A stretch of 7,275 nucleotides of DNA from contig JAHECM010000041.1 in the NCBI GenBank assembly GCA_024641725.1, positions 18,148-25,422 of the forward strand, given 5' to 3'. Made by a program: the position numbers and the translations under genes. The notes beneath the pieces were generated by a model, which had not been told where the DNA came from, did not search any database, and saw only the letters and a program-made list of their open reading frames with translations. Numbering within the stretch: position 1 is the first letter of the stretch; the number at the start of each line of letters is the position of its first letter. Positions 1 through 6,751 of this stretch are shown here, piece by piece. Origin of the DNA: Limnohabitans sp. Its GTDB lineage: Bacteria; Pseudomonadota; Gammaproteobacteria; Burkholderiales; Burkholderiaceae_C.

Positions 1-122
1 TCGGCTTGCTCCAGCAAAACCGCTACGCACTGGCGGCTGCGGCCGCTGCGCTGCACCTGTTTGGCTCGCTGGCCCTGACCCTCTTGGGGCTCAAAACCGT
101 GGCAACGTTCTGGGGGCACTGA
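1..122 (+). CDS. crcB: Fluoride ion channel CrcB/FluC, C-terminal end (partial)
   Basis: This is the 3' end of a gene cut by the left edge. The reading frame begins at base 3 and gives 39 residues before a TGA at 120-122. The visible piece starts GLLQQNRYAL, runs through an alanine-rich stretch into LHLFGSLALTLLGLKTV, and ends in a short tail. That is one hydrophobic membrane helix with a small-residue GS step, preceded by a Leu/Gln-rich turn. CrcB proteins end in the same way (a loop such as LLxxxRY followed by the last helix), and I recall very similar endings in Comamonadaceae. CrcB forms a dual-topology dimer in the inner membrane that exports fluoride. The diagnostic parts of the family lie outside the window, so the call rests on the last helix only. 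A different small membrane protein is possible. No convincing terminator follows it. Confidence 0.6.
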   Translation, partial: GLLQQNRYALAAAAAALHLFGSLALTLLGLKTVATFWGH

Positions 123-162
123 AGCCCGCCAAGCCGCGCCGGCCCCGCCGAAGTCGGGGACT

Positions 163-168
163 TAAAAT
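163..168 (+). promoter_or_regulatory. Possible -10 element for the dctQM operon
   Basis: TAAAAT lies 27 bases before the dctQ ATG, in the 72-base gap after the crcB-like stop codon. It matches the sigma-70 -10 consensus at five of six positions and sits in the only AT-rich part of the gap. No good -35 hexamer is found 16-18 bases upstream, where the sequence is GC-rich. Transcription may therefore need an activator, or may read through from the upstream gene. I saw no sigma-54 type GG/GC element here. Confidence 0.3.
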
Positions 169-194
169 ACCGCATCATTTAACTGGAGACGGCT

Positions 195-788
195 ATGAAC
201 GCTTGGCTCAAATTCTCAAACGCTGTGGATCGACTCAACAGCTGGATTGGCAAATACGTGATCTGGTTGATCCTGGCTTCCACCGTCATCAGCGGCGTCA
301 ATGCCTTGGTGCGCAAAATCTTCAACAGCAGCTCGAACGCCTTTTTGGAAATCCAGTGGTACCTGTTCGCCGCCGCCTTCTTGTTGGCGGCGGGCTACAC
401 CTTGCTGAACAACGAGCATGTGAAGATCGATGTGGTCTCCAGCAAATTCAGCAAACGCACCCAAATCAAATTGGACATCTTTGGGTTTGTGGCCTTCTTG
501 ACCCCGCTGTGCTTGGCGATCCTGTGGTACGGCGTGCCCTTTTTCTACAAGGGCTTGATCAGCGGCGAGGTGTCCTCCAATGCCGGTGGCCTCATCCGCT
601 GGCCGGTGTACGCCATGATCCCTTTGGGCTTTTCGCTGTTGCTGCTGCAAAGCTTGTCCGAACTCGTCAAACGTGTGGCGTTTTTGCAGGGATTGATTGA
701 AGACCCCACCCAGAAAAAAGTCGACAAGACCGCCGAGGAAGATCTGGCCGAGTCGATCCGCCGCTTGGCCGAGTCCAAGAGCCACTGA
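195..788 (+). CDS. TRAP transporter small membrane subunit (DctQ/FcbT2 type)
   Basis: This is the small integral membrane subunit of a tripartite ATP-independent periplasmic (TRAP) transporter. It pairs with the large subunit in the inner membrane and helps dock the binding protein. The product has 197 aa, typical for the longer members of this family. Four membrane helices are visible at about residues 18-38, 50-71, 93-118 and 136-160. The motif EIQWYLF (52-58) opens the second helix, and HVKIDVV (75-81) follows it; both are hallmarks of DctQ proteins. The C-terminus (about 168-197) is a charged, probably helical cytoplasmic tail. The ATG at 195 is chosen because GGAG at 185-188 lies six bases upstream and the protein start is normal for the family. 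The large-subunit gene begins 14 bases after its stop, so the two are co-transcribed and presumably made together. Confidence 0.9.
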   Translation: MNAWLKFSNAVDRLNSWIGKYVIWLILASTVISGVNALVRKIFNSSSNAFLEIQWYLFAAAFLLAAGYTLLNNEHVKIDVVSSKFSKRTQIKLDIFGFVAFLTPLCLAILWYGVPFFYKGLISGEVSSNAGGLIRWPVYAMIPLGFSLLLLQSLSELVKRVAFLQGLIEDPTQKKVDKTAEEDLAESIRRLAESKSH

Positions 789-802
789 GCAAGGACACCA
801 TC

Positions 803-2527
803 ATGGAATTTTTAACCCACAACCTCGCCCCGATCATGTTCGCGGGCTTGATCGTTTTCTTGCTCATGGGCTTTCCTGTGGCGTTCAGCCTCGGGGCCTG
901 CGGCTTGTTTTTTGGCTTCGTGGGCGTTGAGCTGGGCGTGCTGCCCCAAGCCCTGTTGCAGGCGCTGCCGCTGCGCATCTTTGGCATCATGCAAAACGAG
1001 ACCTTGCTGGCCATTCCCTTTTTCACGCTCATGGGCTTGATCCTTGAGCGCAGCGGCATGGCCGAAGACCTGCTGGACACCATTGGCCAACTTTTTGGCC
1101 CCATCCGAGGTGGCCTGGCTTTTGCCGTCATCTTTGTGGGCGCTTTGCTGGCGGCCACCACGGGCGTGGTGGCGGCTTCGGTCATCTCCATGGGCCTGAT
1201 CTCACTGCCCATCATGCTGCGCTACGGCTATGACCGCCGCATCGCGGCTGGCACCATCGCCGCTTCGGGCACCTTGGCGCAGATCATTCCGCCCTCTTTG
1301 GTGCTGATCATTTTGGCCGACCAACTGGGCCGCAGCGTGGGCGACATGTACAAAGGCGCCTTCATTCCGGGCTTTGTGCTGACGGCCATGTATGTGGGCT
1401 ACGTCATTTTGTTGGCCATTTTCAAACCCACTTGGGTGCCCGCCTTGCCCCTGGAGGCCCGCACCATCCGCGAAGACAACGGCCAAAGCGGCCTGCGTTC
1501 TTTGCTGGCACTGACCGTGATTTCAACCGGTGCAGCCGTTTTCTTTGGTCAGCACTATGCCGACGTGCAAAGCTGGTGGACAGGCACCGAGGTCACCCAA
1601 GTGGCCACGGACGAGACCATCGTGCTCTCGATGTGCGTGGGGGTGGTGCTGGCCTTTGTGATCGCTTTGGCCAACAAAGTGAGCCACCTGGGCCTGCTCT
1701 CGCGCATGGCCGAACGCGTCACGTTTGTGCTGATTCCGCCGCTGCTGCTGATCTTCTTGGTGCTGGGCACCATCTTTTTGGGCATTGCCACCCCCACAGA
1801 GGGCGGCGCCATGGGTGCGCTGGGGGCTTTCATCATGGCCATGTCGCGCAAGCGGCTGGACATGGGCCTGCTCACCCAGGCGCTCAACACCACCACCAAA
1901 CTGTCGTGCTTTGTGGTCTTCATTTTGATCGGCTCGACCGTCTTCAGCTTGGTGTTCCAAGGGGTCGATGGCCCGATCTGGGTGGAGCACCTGCTCACCG
2001 GCCTGCCAGGGGGGCAACTGGGCTTCCTGATCACGGTGAACATCATGGTGTTCTTCTTGGCCTTCTTCTTGGACTTCTTTGAGTTGTCCTTCATCGTGGT
2101 GCCTTTGCTGGCCCCCGTGGCCGAAAAGCTGGGCATTGACCTGATCTGGTTCGGCGTGCTGTTGGGTGTGAACATGCAGACGTCGTTCATGCACCCCCCC
2201 TTCGGCTTTGCCTTGTTCTACCTGCGCAGCGTGGCCCCGGTGAAAGCCTACTTGGACAAAATCACCAAAAAGGAAATCCAACCCGTGACCACGGTGCAGA
2301 TTTACTGGGGTGCCGTGCCCTTTGTGCTCATCCAGATCATCATGGTGGGCCTGATCATTGCCTTCCCTGGCATCGTCTCTGGTGGTCTGGACAAAGCAGG
2401 CCCCATCGACATCAGCAATGTCCAAATGGAAGCGGCACCGGCCGACGACACCGAAGCCACCGACCCGATGCGCGATGCAGACGACCCGATGAAGGACCTG
2501 CAACCCGCAGCGCCTGCCAAGCCCTGA
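803..2527 (+). CDS. TRAP transporter large permease subunit (DctM/FcbT3 type), enlarged
   Basis: This is the transport-channel subunit of the TRAP system and moves the organic acid inward together with Na+. DctM family motifs appear in order: IPFFTLMG (71-78), the Ser/Thr/Gly-rich GALLAATTGVVAASVISMG (113-131), IIPPSLVLII (161-170), GIATPTEGGAMGALGAF (327-343), and a last block with DFFELSF (424-430), FGVLLGVN (450-457) and HPPFGFALFYLRSVAP (464-479). The product has 574 aa against about 425-440 for a standard DctM. The excess has two sources. One is an insert at about 210-300 that seems to carry two additional hydrophobic segments (about 232-250 and 272-290). The other is a C-terminal extension with one more helix (about 501-525) and a charged tail to 574. 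Large versions of this kind are known in the FcbT/TakP branch of TRAP permeases. AAGGA at 791-795 lies seven bases before the ATG. A terminator follows at 2627-2655. Confidence 0.93.
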   Translation: MEFLTHNLAPIMFAGLIVFLLMGFPVAFSLGACGLFFGFVGVELGVLPQALLQALPLRIFGIMQNETLLAIPFFTLMGLILERSGMAEDLLDTIGQLFGPIRGGLAFAVIFVGALLAATTGVVAASVISMGLISLPIMLRYGYDRRIAAGTIAASGTLAQIIPPSLVLIILADQLGRSVGDMYKGAFIPGFVLTAMYVGYVILLAIFKPTWVPALPLEARTIREDNGQSGLRSLLALTVISTGAAVFFGQHYADVQSWWTGTEVTQVATDETIVLSMCVGVVLAFVIALANKVSHLGLLSRMAERVTFVLIPPLLLIFLVLGTIFLGIATPTEGGAMGALGAFIMAMSRKRLDMGLLTQALNTTTKLSCFVVFILIGSTVFSLVFQGVDGPIWVEHLLTGLPGGQLGFLITVNIMVFFLAFFLDFFELSFIVVPLLAPVAEKLGIDLIWFGVLLGVNMQTSFMHPPFGFALFYLRSVAPVKAYLDKITKKEIQPVTTVQIYWGAVPFVLIQIIMVGLIIAFPGIVSGGLDKAGPIDISNVQMEAAPADDTEATDPMRDADDPMKDLQPAAPAKP

Positions 2528-2626
2528 CACGGCCCCTTCTAAGGCTCTTTTGAGGCTCTTCTGGGATTTCGGGGGACTTCACATTCAGGGCCTTCGCCTT
2601 AGGTGCTCCCCACGCAGACCCACCCC

Positions 2627-2655
2627 AAAAAGCCCACCCCTTGGTGGGCTTTTTT
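2627..2655 (+). terminator. Intrinsic terminator of the dctQM operon, possibly bidirectional
   Basis: A perfect seven-base-pair stem, GCCCACC (2632-2638) with GGTGGGC (2643-2649), encloses a four-base loop and is followed by six T (2650-2655). Five A on the left flank (2627-2631) can lengthen the stem and give a U-tract in the other direction, so it may also act as a backup for transcripts coming from the binding-protein gene. It lies 100 bases past the permease stop codon. Confidence 0.85.
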
Positions 2656-2724
2656 GTGCCTGCGTGCCAGTGGCCGACTGCCTCACACCGGCTTGCCCCT
2701 CAGTGTGTGCATCCGCTCGCCCAT

Positions 2725-2756
2725 AAAAAAACCCGCCGGGCTTGCGCGCGGCGGGT
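2725..2756 (-). terminator. Intrinsic terminator of the TRAP binding-protein gene
   Basis: Read on the - strand, ACCCGCCG (2731-2738 on +) pairs with CGGCGGGT (2749-2756) around a ten-base loop, and the run of seven A at 2725-2731 becomes a seven-U tract. It begins 23 bases past the stop codon of the - strand gene, the expected position and polarity. Confidence 0.85.
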
Positions 2757-2779
2757 GGTGTGCAGGGGCGCTGAAAAAA

Positions 2780-3859
2780 TCAGAGCTTTTGCGCTTGCAT
2801 GAAGCTGTCGAAGCGGGCTTCGCCAAAGCGGAACCACCAGTTTTGCTCGGCGCGGAACTTGGCATAGTCTTCGTAGACTTTTTTCCAGTTGGCGTTCTTG
2901 GCGTTGAGCTCGGCGTACACGTCTTGCGAGTGCTTGAAGGCCACGTCCATCATTTCTTTGGGGAAAGGCAAGACCTTGGTCTTTTGCGCCGCCAACTGCT
3001 TGAGCGCCACGGGGTTGCTGGCGTCGTACTTGGCTTGGATGTCCACGTGGGCCAGGGCAGAGGCCGCCTCGATGATGGCTTTGTTCTCTGGGGACAGCGC
3101 GTCGTAGGCTTTTTGGTTGACCATCAGCGTCAGCTGTGGGCCACCTTCCCACCAGCCGGGGTAGTAGTAGAACGGCGCGACTTTGTTCAAGCCCAGCTTG
3201 ATGTCGTCGTGTGGGCCAATCCACTCGGCGGCGTCGATGGTGCCCTTTTCGAGGGACTGGTAAATCTCGCCAGCGGGAATGTTTTGAGGCACCACGCCCA
3301 TGCGTTCAAGCACCTTGCCCGCAAAGCCGCCCACGCGGAACTTCAGACCCTTGAGGTCGGCGGAGGATTTGATCTCTTTGCGGAACCAGCCACCCATTTG
3401 GGTGCCGGTGTTGCCCAGCATGAAGTTGACGATGTTGTACTTGGCATAGTGCTCACGCATCAGCTTCATGCCGTTGCCGTGCACCATCCAGGCGGTCATC
3501 TGGCGACTGTTCAGGCCAAAGGGAATCGCGCAATCGAGGGCAAACGTTTCGTCTTTGCCAAAGAAATAGTAAGGCGCGGTGTGGGCGCATTCGACGGTGC
3601 CGTTTTGCACGCCATCCAGCACGCCAAAAGCGGGCATCAATTCACCGGCGGCGTGGGTGGTGATCTCGAACTTGCCGCCGCTCATCTCTTTGACCTTCTT
3701 GGCAAAGAGTTCAGAGCCGCCAAACAGCGTGTCCAGCGACTTGGGGAAGCTGGAGGCCAGACGCCAGCGGACAGCGGCTTGCGCGTGCACAGCGGGGGCG
3801 GCGCCAGCCGCCAAGATGCCGGCAATGCCTGCGTTTTTCAGAATGGAACGACGATCCAT
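2780..3859 (-). CDS. TRAP transporter periplasmic binding protein, TakP/FcbT1-like (2-oxo acid type)
   Basis: This periplasmic protein captures the substrate and delivers it to the DctQ/DctM pair. The product has 359 aa. Residues 1-26 form a Tat-type signal: twin arginine in MDRRSILKNAG, then a hydrophobic alanine-rich stretch, with likely cleavage after AVHA. The mature part closely follows what I remember of Rhodobacter TakP: RWRLASSFPKSLDTLFGG (31-48), GTVECAH (87-93), NTGTQMGGWFR (150-160), FRVGGFAGKVLERMGVVPQ (174-192), GTIDAAEWIGP (206-216) and YYYYPGWWEGG (230-240). Q154, R175, E212 and W213 fall where TakP holds its Na+ and pyruvate. The related FcbT1 takes 4-chlorobenzoate and others take lactate, so 2-oxo acid is a best guess. 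I chose the ATG at 3859 over in-frame ATGs at 3913 and 3889 because an AGGAG site lies just upstream and the Tat motif then sits at the N-terminus. It is the only TRAP subunit gene on this strand and lies downstream of dxs. Confidence 0.93.
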   Translation of the reverse strand: MDRRSILKNAGIAGILAAGAAPAVHAQAAVRWRLASSFPKSLDTLFGGSELFAKKVKEMSGGKFEITTHAAGELMPAFGVLDGVQNGTVECAHTAPYYFFGKDETFALDCAIPFGLNSRQMTAWMVHGNGMKLMREHYAKYNIVNFMLGNTGTQMGGWFRKEIKSSADLKGLKFRVGGFAGKVLERMGVVPQNIPAGEIYQSLEKGTIDAAEWIGPHDDIKLGLNKVAPFYYYPGWWEGGPQLTLMVNQKAYDALSPENKAIIEAASALAHVDIQAKYDASNPVALKQLAAQKTKVLPFPKEMMDVAFKHSQDVYAELNAKNANWKKVYEDYAKFRAEQNWWFRFGEARFDSFMQAQKL

Positions 3860-3866
3860 GAAAGGA

Positions 3867-3871
3867 CTCCT
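3867..3871 (-). promoter_or_regulatory. Ribosome binding site that sets the binding-protein start
   Basis: AGGAG on the - strand (CTCCT on +) lies seven bases before the ATG at 3859. It decides for this start over the in-frame ATG codons further upstream at 3889 and 3913, which would put extra residues ahead of the twin-arginine signal. Confidence 0.8.
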
Positions 3872-3927
3872 GTGAGATAAATGAAACATGCCCTCAAAGC
3901 AGAGCAAGGACATCGGTGGTCGGCTCT

Positions 3928-3933
3928 ATTGTA
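3928..3933 (-). promoter_or_regulatory. Possible -10 element for the TRAP binding-protein gene
   Basis: TACAAT on the - strand (ATTGTA on +) matches the -10 consensus at five of six positions and lies 68 bases before the start codon, in the 135-base gap after dxs. The sequence 16-18 bases upstream is GC-rich and has no clear -35 hexamer, so the call is tentative. It would allow the gene to be expressed apart from dxs. Confidence 0.3.
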
Positions 3934-3934
3934 G

Positions 3935-3965
3935 AAACAACAAAACCGCCACCGGGCTCGGGTTT
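3935..3965 (-). terminator. Possible weak terminator after dxs
   Basis: On the - strand AAACC, a three-base bulge and GCC pair with GGC and GGTTT around a four-base loop. The sequence after the stem is T-rich but interrupted (TTTTGTTGTTTC). It starts about 30 bases past the dxs stop and runs directly into the candidate -10 element of the next gene. The bulge and broken T-tract make it weak, so partial read-through into the binding-protein gene is plausible. Confidence 0.35.
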
Positions 3966-3994
3966 ACCCTTTTGAGCTCGCAGCACAAGGGCTT

Positions 3995-5842
3995 TTATGC
4001 GGGCCAACGCAATCGAATCGACTGCTCTATGCCTTGGGCATCCAGCCCTTGCGCGGCCAGCAGTTTGGCCGGATCGCCATGCTCAATGAAGGCGTCTGGC
4101 AAGCCCAGTTGCAGCACTGGCCGGTGGATGCCCAGAGCGTTCAGGGCCTCGGCCACGGCGCTGCCCGCACCGCCCATGATGCAGCCCTCCTCCACCGTCA
4201 CGAGGCGCTCGTGCTCGGCGGCCACCTGCGCCAGCAGCGCGGTGTCAAGGGGCTTGACCCAGCGCATATTGACCACCGTGGCGTCCAGCTGTTCGCCCGC
4301 CTGCAACGCGGCAGTGAGCAAGGAGCCGAACGCCAAAATCGCGGTCTTTCGGCCCGCGCGGTGCACCTCGCCCTTACCAAACGGCAAGCCGTCCAGCGAA
4401 GCGTCGACAGGGACACCGGCCCCCGCGCCACGCGGGTAGCGCACGGCCACCGGGTGGTTTTGGGCGTAGGCTGTGCTCAGCAGTTGGCGGCATTCACGCT
4501 CGTCGGCCGGGCAAGCCAAACTCATGTTGGGGATGCAGCGGATGAAGGCGATGTCGTAAGCGCCTGCATGCGTGGCGCCATCGGCACCCACCAGCCCAGC
4601 GCGGTCAATGGCGAACACCACCGGCAGGTTTTGCAGCGCCACATCGTGAATCAGCTGGTCGTAACCGCGCTGCAAAAAAGTGGAATAAATCGCCACCACC
4701 GGCTTGAGGCCTTCGCAGGCCATGCCAGCGGCCAGCGTCACCGCATGCTGCTCGGCAATGCCCACATCAAAGTAACGCTTGGGAAACCGCTGGTGAAACG
4801 CCACCATGCCCGAGCCCTCGCGCATGGCCGGGGTGATGCCCACCAAACGCTCGTCGTGCTGGGCCATGTCGCACAGCCACTGGCCAAACACCTGGGTGAA
4901 GGTGGTCTTGGGGGGCGTGGTCGGAGGCACCAAGCCCACCGATGGGTCGAACTTGCCTGGGCCATGGTAGGCCACCGGGTCGGCCTCGGCCAGCTTGTAG
5001 CCTTGGCCTTTTTTGGTCACCACATGCAAAAACTGGGGGCCATCGAGCTGCTTGATGTTCTCCAGCGTCGGGATCAGCGACTCCAGGTCGTGGCCGTCGA
5101 TGGGGCCGATGTAGTTGAATCCAAATTTCTCAAACAACGTGGCGGGCACCACCATGCCTTTGGCGTGTTCTTCAAAGCGCTTGGCCAGCTCAAACAGCGG
5201 CGGCGCGGCCTTGAGCACCTGCTTGGCCCCCTCTTTGGCTGCCGCATAAAAGCGCCCGCTCATGAGCTGGGCCAGGTAGCGGTTGAGCGCGCCCACGGGC
5301 GGGCTGATCGACATGTCGTTGTCGTTCAAGATCACCAGCAGCTTGCAGTCCTCGACGCCGCCGTGGTTGAGCGCCTCGAACGCCATGCCCGCTGTCATGG
5401 CCCCGTCGCCGATGACGGCAATGGCGTGTCGGTTTTCGCCTTTTTGGCGCGCCGCTAAGGCCATGCCCAAAGCCGCCGAAATGCTGGTGGACGAATGGCC
5501 GACGCCAAAGGTGTCGAAGTCGCTTTCGGCACGGCGCGGGAAACCGGACAGGCCATCGAGCTGGCGCAGCGTGGGCATGCGCTCGCGGCGACCGGTCAAA
5601 ATTTTGTGCGGATAGGTCTGGTGCCCCACATCCCAAACGATGCGGTCGTGCGGGGTGTTGAAGACGTAATGCAATGCCACCGTCAGTTCCACCGTGCCCA
5701 GGTTGGAGCTGAGATGGCCGCCGGTTTGAGACACGTTGTCCAGCACGCATTGGCGCAGCTCGGCCGCCAGGCGTGTGAGTTCGGGGCGCGGCAGCTGACG
5801 CAGCTCAGCCGGGGAATGGATGGTTTCGAGGAGTCGGTTCAT
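3995..5842 (-). CDS. dxs: 1-deoxy-D-xylulose-5-phosphate synthase
   Basis: Dxs condenses pyruvate (decarboxylated) with glyceraldehyde 3-phosphate, using thiamine diphosphate and Mg2+, in the first step of the MEP isoprenoid pathway. It also supplies thiamine and pyridoxal synthesis. It is a cytoplasmic homodimer. The product has 615 aa, near the usual 620. Visible motifs in order: GGHLSSNLGTVELTVALHYV (41-60) with the active-site His43, DVGHQTYPHK (71-80), the thiamine-diphosphate/Mg site GDGAMTAG (145-152) ending in LNDND (172-176), GPIDGHD (246-252), TKKGQGY (276-282), and the pyrimidine domain YFDVGIAEQHAVTLAAGMA (357-375) with catalytic Glu364. DRAGLVGADGATHAG (413-427) and AVRYPRG (466-472) follow. 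The last ~120 residues are the C-terminal transketolase domain. All key residues are present. The ATG lies 3 bases after the ispA stop and has no clear Shine-Dalgarno sequence, which suggests translational coupling to ispA. Confidence 0.97.
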   Translation of the reverse strand: MNRLLETIHSPAELRQLPRPELTRLAAELRQCVLDNVSQTGGHLSSNLGTVELTVALHYVFNTPHDRIVWDVGHQTYPHKILTGRRERMPTLRQLDGLSGFPRRAESDFDTFGVGHSSTSISAALGMALAARQKGENRHAIAVIGDGAMTAGMAFEALNHGGVEDCKLLVILNDNDMSISPPVGALNRYLAQLMSGRFYAAAKEGAKQVLKAAPPLFELAKRFEEHAKGMVVPATLFEKFGFNYIGPIDGHDLESLIPTLENIKQLDGPQFLHVVTKKGQGYKLAEADPVAYHGPGKFDPSVGLVPPTTPPKTTFTQVFGQWLCDMAQHDERLVGITPAMREGSGMVAFHQRFPKRYFDVGIAEQHAVTLAAGMACEGLKPVVAIYSTFLQRGYDQLIHDVALQNLPVVFAIDRAGLVGADGATHAGAYDIAFIRCIPNMSLACPADERECRQLLSTAYAQNHPVAVRYPRGAGAGVPVDASLDGLPFGKGEVHRAGRKTAILAFGSLLTAALQAGEQLDATVVNMRWVKPLDTALLAQVAAEHERLVTVEEGCIMGGAGSAVAEALNALGIHRPVLQLGLPDAFIEHGDPAKLLAAQGLDAQGIEQSIRLRWPA

Positions 5843-5845
5843 CGG

Positions 5846-6751
5846 TCAATGGTTTCTTTGCACCACCATGGCGGCCAAGCCACGCAGGGCCGCCAGGTGC
5901 TGTGCAGGCAAGCCGGTGTCCACAAGCGCCTGCTGGGCTTGCTCGGCGAGTTCGTCGGCGAAGTGCTGGGCAGCTTGCAAGCCCATGAGGGCCACATACG
6001 TGGGTTTGTCGGCTGCGGCGTCTTTGCCGGCGGTTTTGCCCAGCGTGGCCGAGTCGGCGGTCACGTCCAAGATGTCGTCCACCACCTGAAAAGCCAGGCC
6101 CAGCACCTCGCCAAAACGGCTCAGAGCGACTCGGGTGCCCGAAGCGACCTGCGCGCCGCAAGCCACGCCCATTTGCACGCTGCACAGCAGCAAGGCCCCG
6201 GTTTTGAGGCGGTGCATTTGCCGCAACTGGTCTTCGCTCAGGCGCGAGCCCACATGCGCCAGGTCAATGGCTTGCCCGCCCGCCATGCCCCAATAGCCCG
6301 AAGCCCGCGCCAACAAGCCCACGCAAGCGGCCTGCACCGCGAGCGGAACACTGGCGTCCTCGGGAGTCAGCAGCTCAAACGCCAAGGCTTGCAAAGCGTC
6401 CCCGGCGAGCAGGGCCTGGGCTTGGCCAAACTGCACATGCACCGTGGGCTTGCCCCGGCGCAGCACATCGTTGTCCATGCAGGGCATGTCGTCGTGCACC
6501 AAAGAATAAGCATGGATCAGCTCCAGCGCGCAGGCAGCGCGCAAGGCAGCGGGGGAATCGCCGGCCCCCACCGCCTCTGCCGTGGCCAGCAGCAGCAGCG
6601 GCCGCAGGCGCTTGCCACCGTCCAACACCGCGTAACGCATGGCCTGGCCCAGGCCGGCGGGCGCTTGCGCGTCCACCCACTGCGACAGCGCATGCTCGAC
6701 ACGCTGTAAACGGGGCTGCATCCAATCGGACAGGTCCCAGCGGGCGCTCAT
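5846..6751 (-). CDS. ispA: Farnesyl diphosphate synthase (short-chain polyprenyl synthase)
   Basis: IspA joins dimethylallyl diphosphate with two isopentenyl diphosphates to give farnesyl diphosphate, the precursor of quinone side chains and undecaprenyl carrier lipid. It is cytoplasmic. The product has 301 aa, the normal length. Motifs: GGKRLRP (45-51) binds isopentenyl diphosphate; the first Asp-rich motif is DDMPCMDND (87-95), with the two-residue insertion typical of bacterial enzymes; GGQAIDL (158-164); the second Asp-rich motif is DDILD (225-229), followed by GKTAGKDAAADKPTYV (238-253). Tyr82, five residues before the first motif, fits a C15 product in bacterial enzymes. The ATG at 6751 overlaps the xseB stop as ATGA. 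An upstream in-frame start at 6829 would lie deep inside xseB and adds residues unlike the family. A geranyl diphosphate-only product cannot be excluded from sequence. Confidence 0.95.
   Translation of the reverse strand: MSARWDLSDWMQPRLQRVEHALSQWVDAQAPAGLGQAMRYAVLDGGKRLRPLLLLATAEAVGAGDSPAALRAACALELIHAYSLVHDDMPCMDNDVLRRGKPTVHVQFGQAQALLAGDALQALAFELLTPEDASVPLAVQAACVGLLARASGYWGMAGGQAIDLAHVGSRLSEDQLRQMHRLKTGALLLCSVQMGVACGAQVASGTRVALSRFGEVLGLAFQVVDDILDVTADSATLGKTAGKDAAADKPTYVALMGLQAAQHFADELAEQAQQALVDTGLPAQHLAALRGLAAMVVQRNH

Noticed and set aside
143..159. Hairpin CCCCG/CGGGG after the crcB-like gene as a terminator
   Set aside because: The stem has only five pairs and is followed by ACTTAAAAT rather than a T-tract.
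123..194. Sigma-54 promoter or DctD-type enhancer site for the TRAP operon
   Set aside because: No GG-N10-GC element of the TGGCAC-N5-TTGC form is present here, nor in the 135 bases before the binding-protein gene.
1523..2530. 335-codon - strand open frame opposite the permease gene
   Set aside because: Its His/Gln/Glu-rich sequence is the complement of hydrophobic permease codons and shows no domain.
2603..3880. Long + strand open frame (425 codons) opposite the TRAP binding-protein gene
   Set aside because: It is an antisense shadow of a well-supported gene in GC-rich DNA. It has no family resemblance and no ribosome binding site, and its start lies just before the terminator stem at 2627-2655.
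4034..5458. Long + strand open frame (474 codons) opposite dxs
   Set aside because: The product is rich in His, Arg, Gln and Gly, the usual composition of an antisense frame in GC-rich genes, while the - strand encodes an intact Dxs with all catalytic residues.
5495..6709. Long + strand open frame spanning the dxs/ispA junction
   Set aside because: It crosses two real - strand genes, has the same shadow composition and has no recognisable domain.
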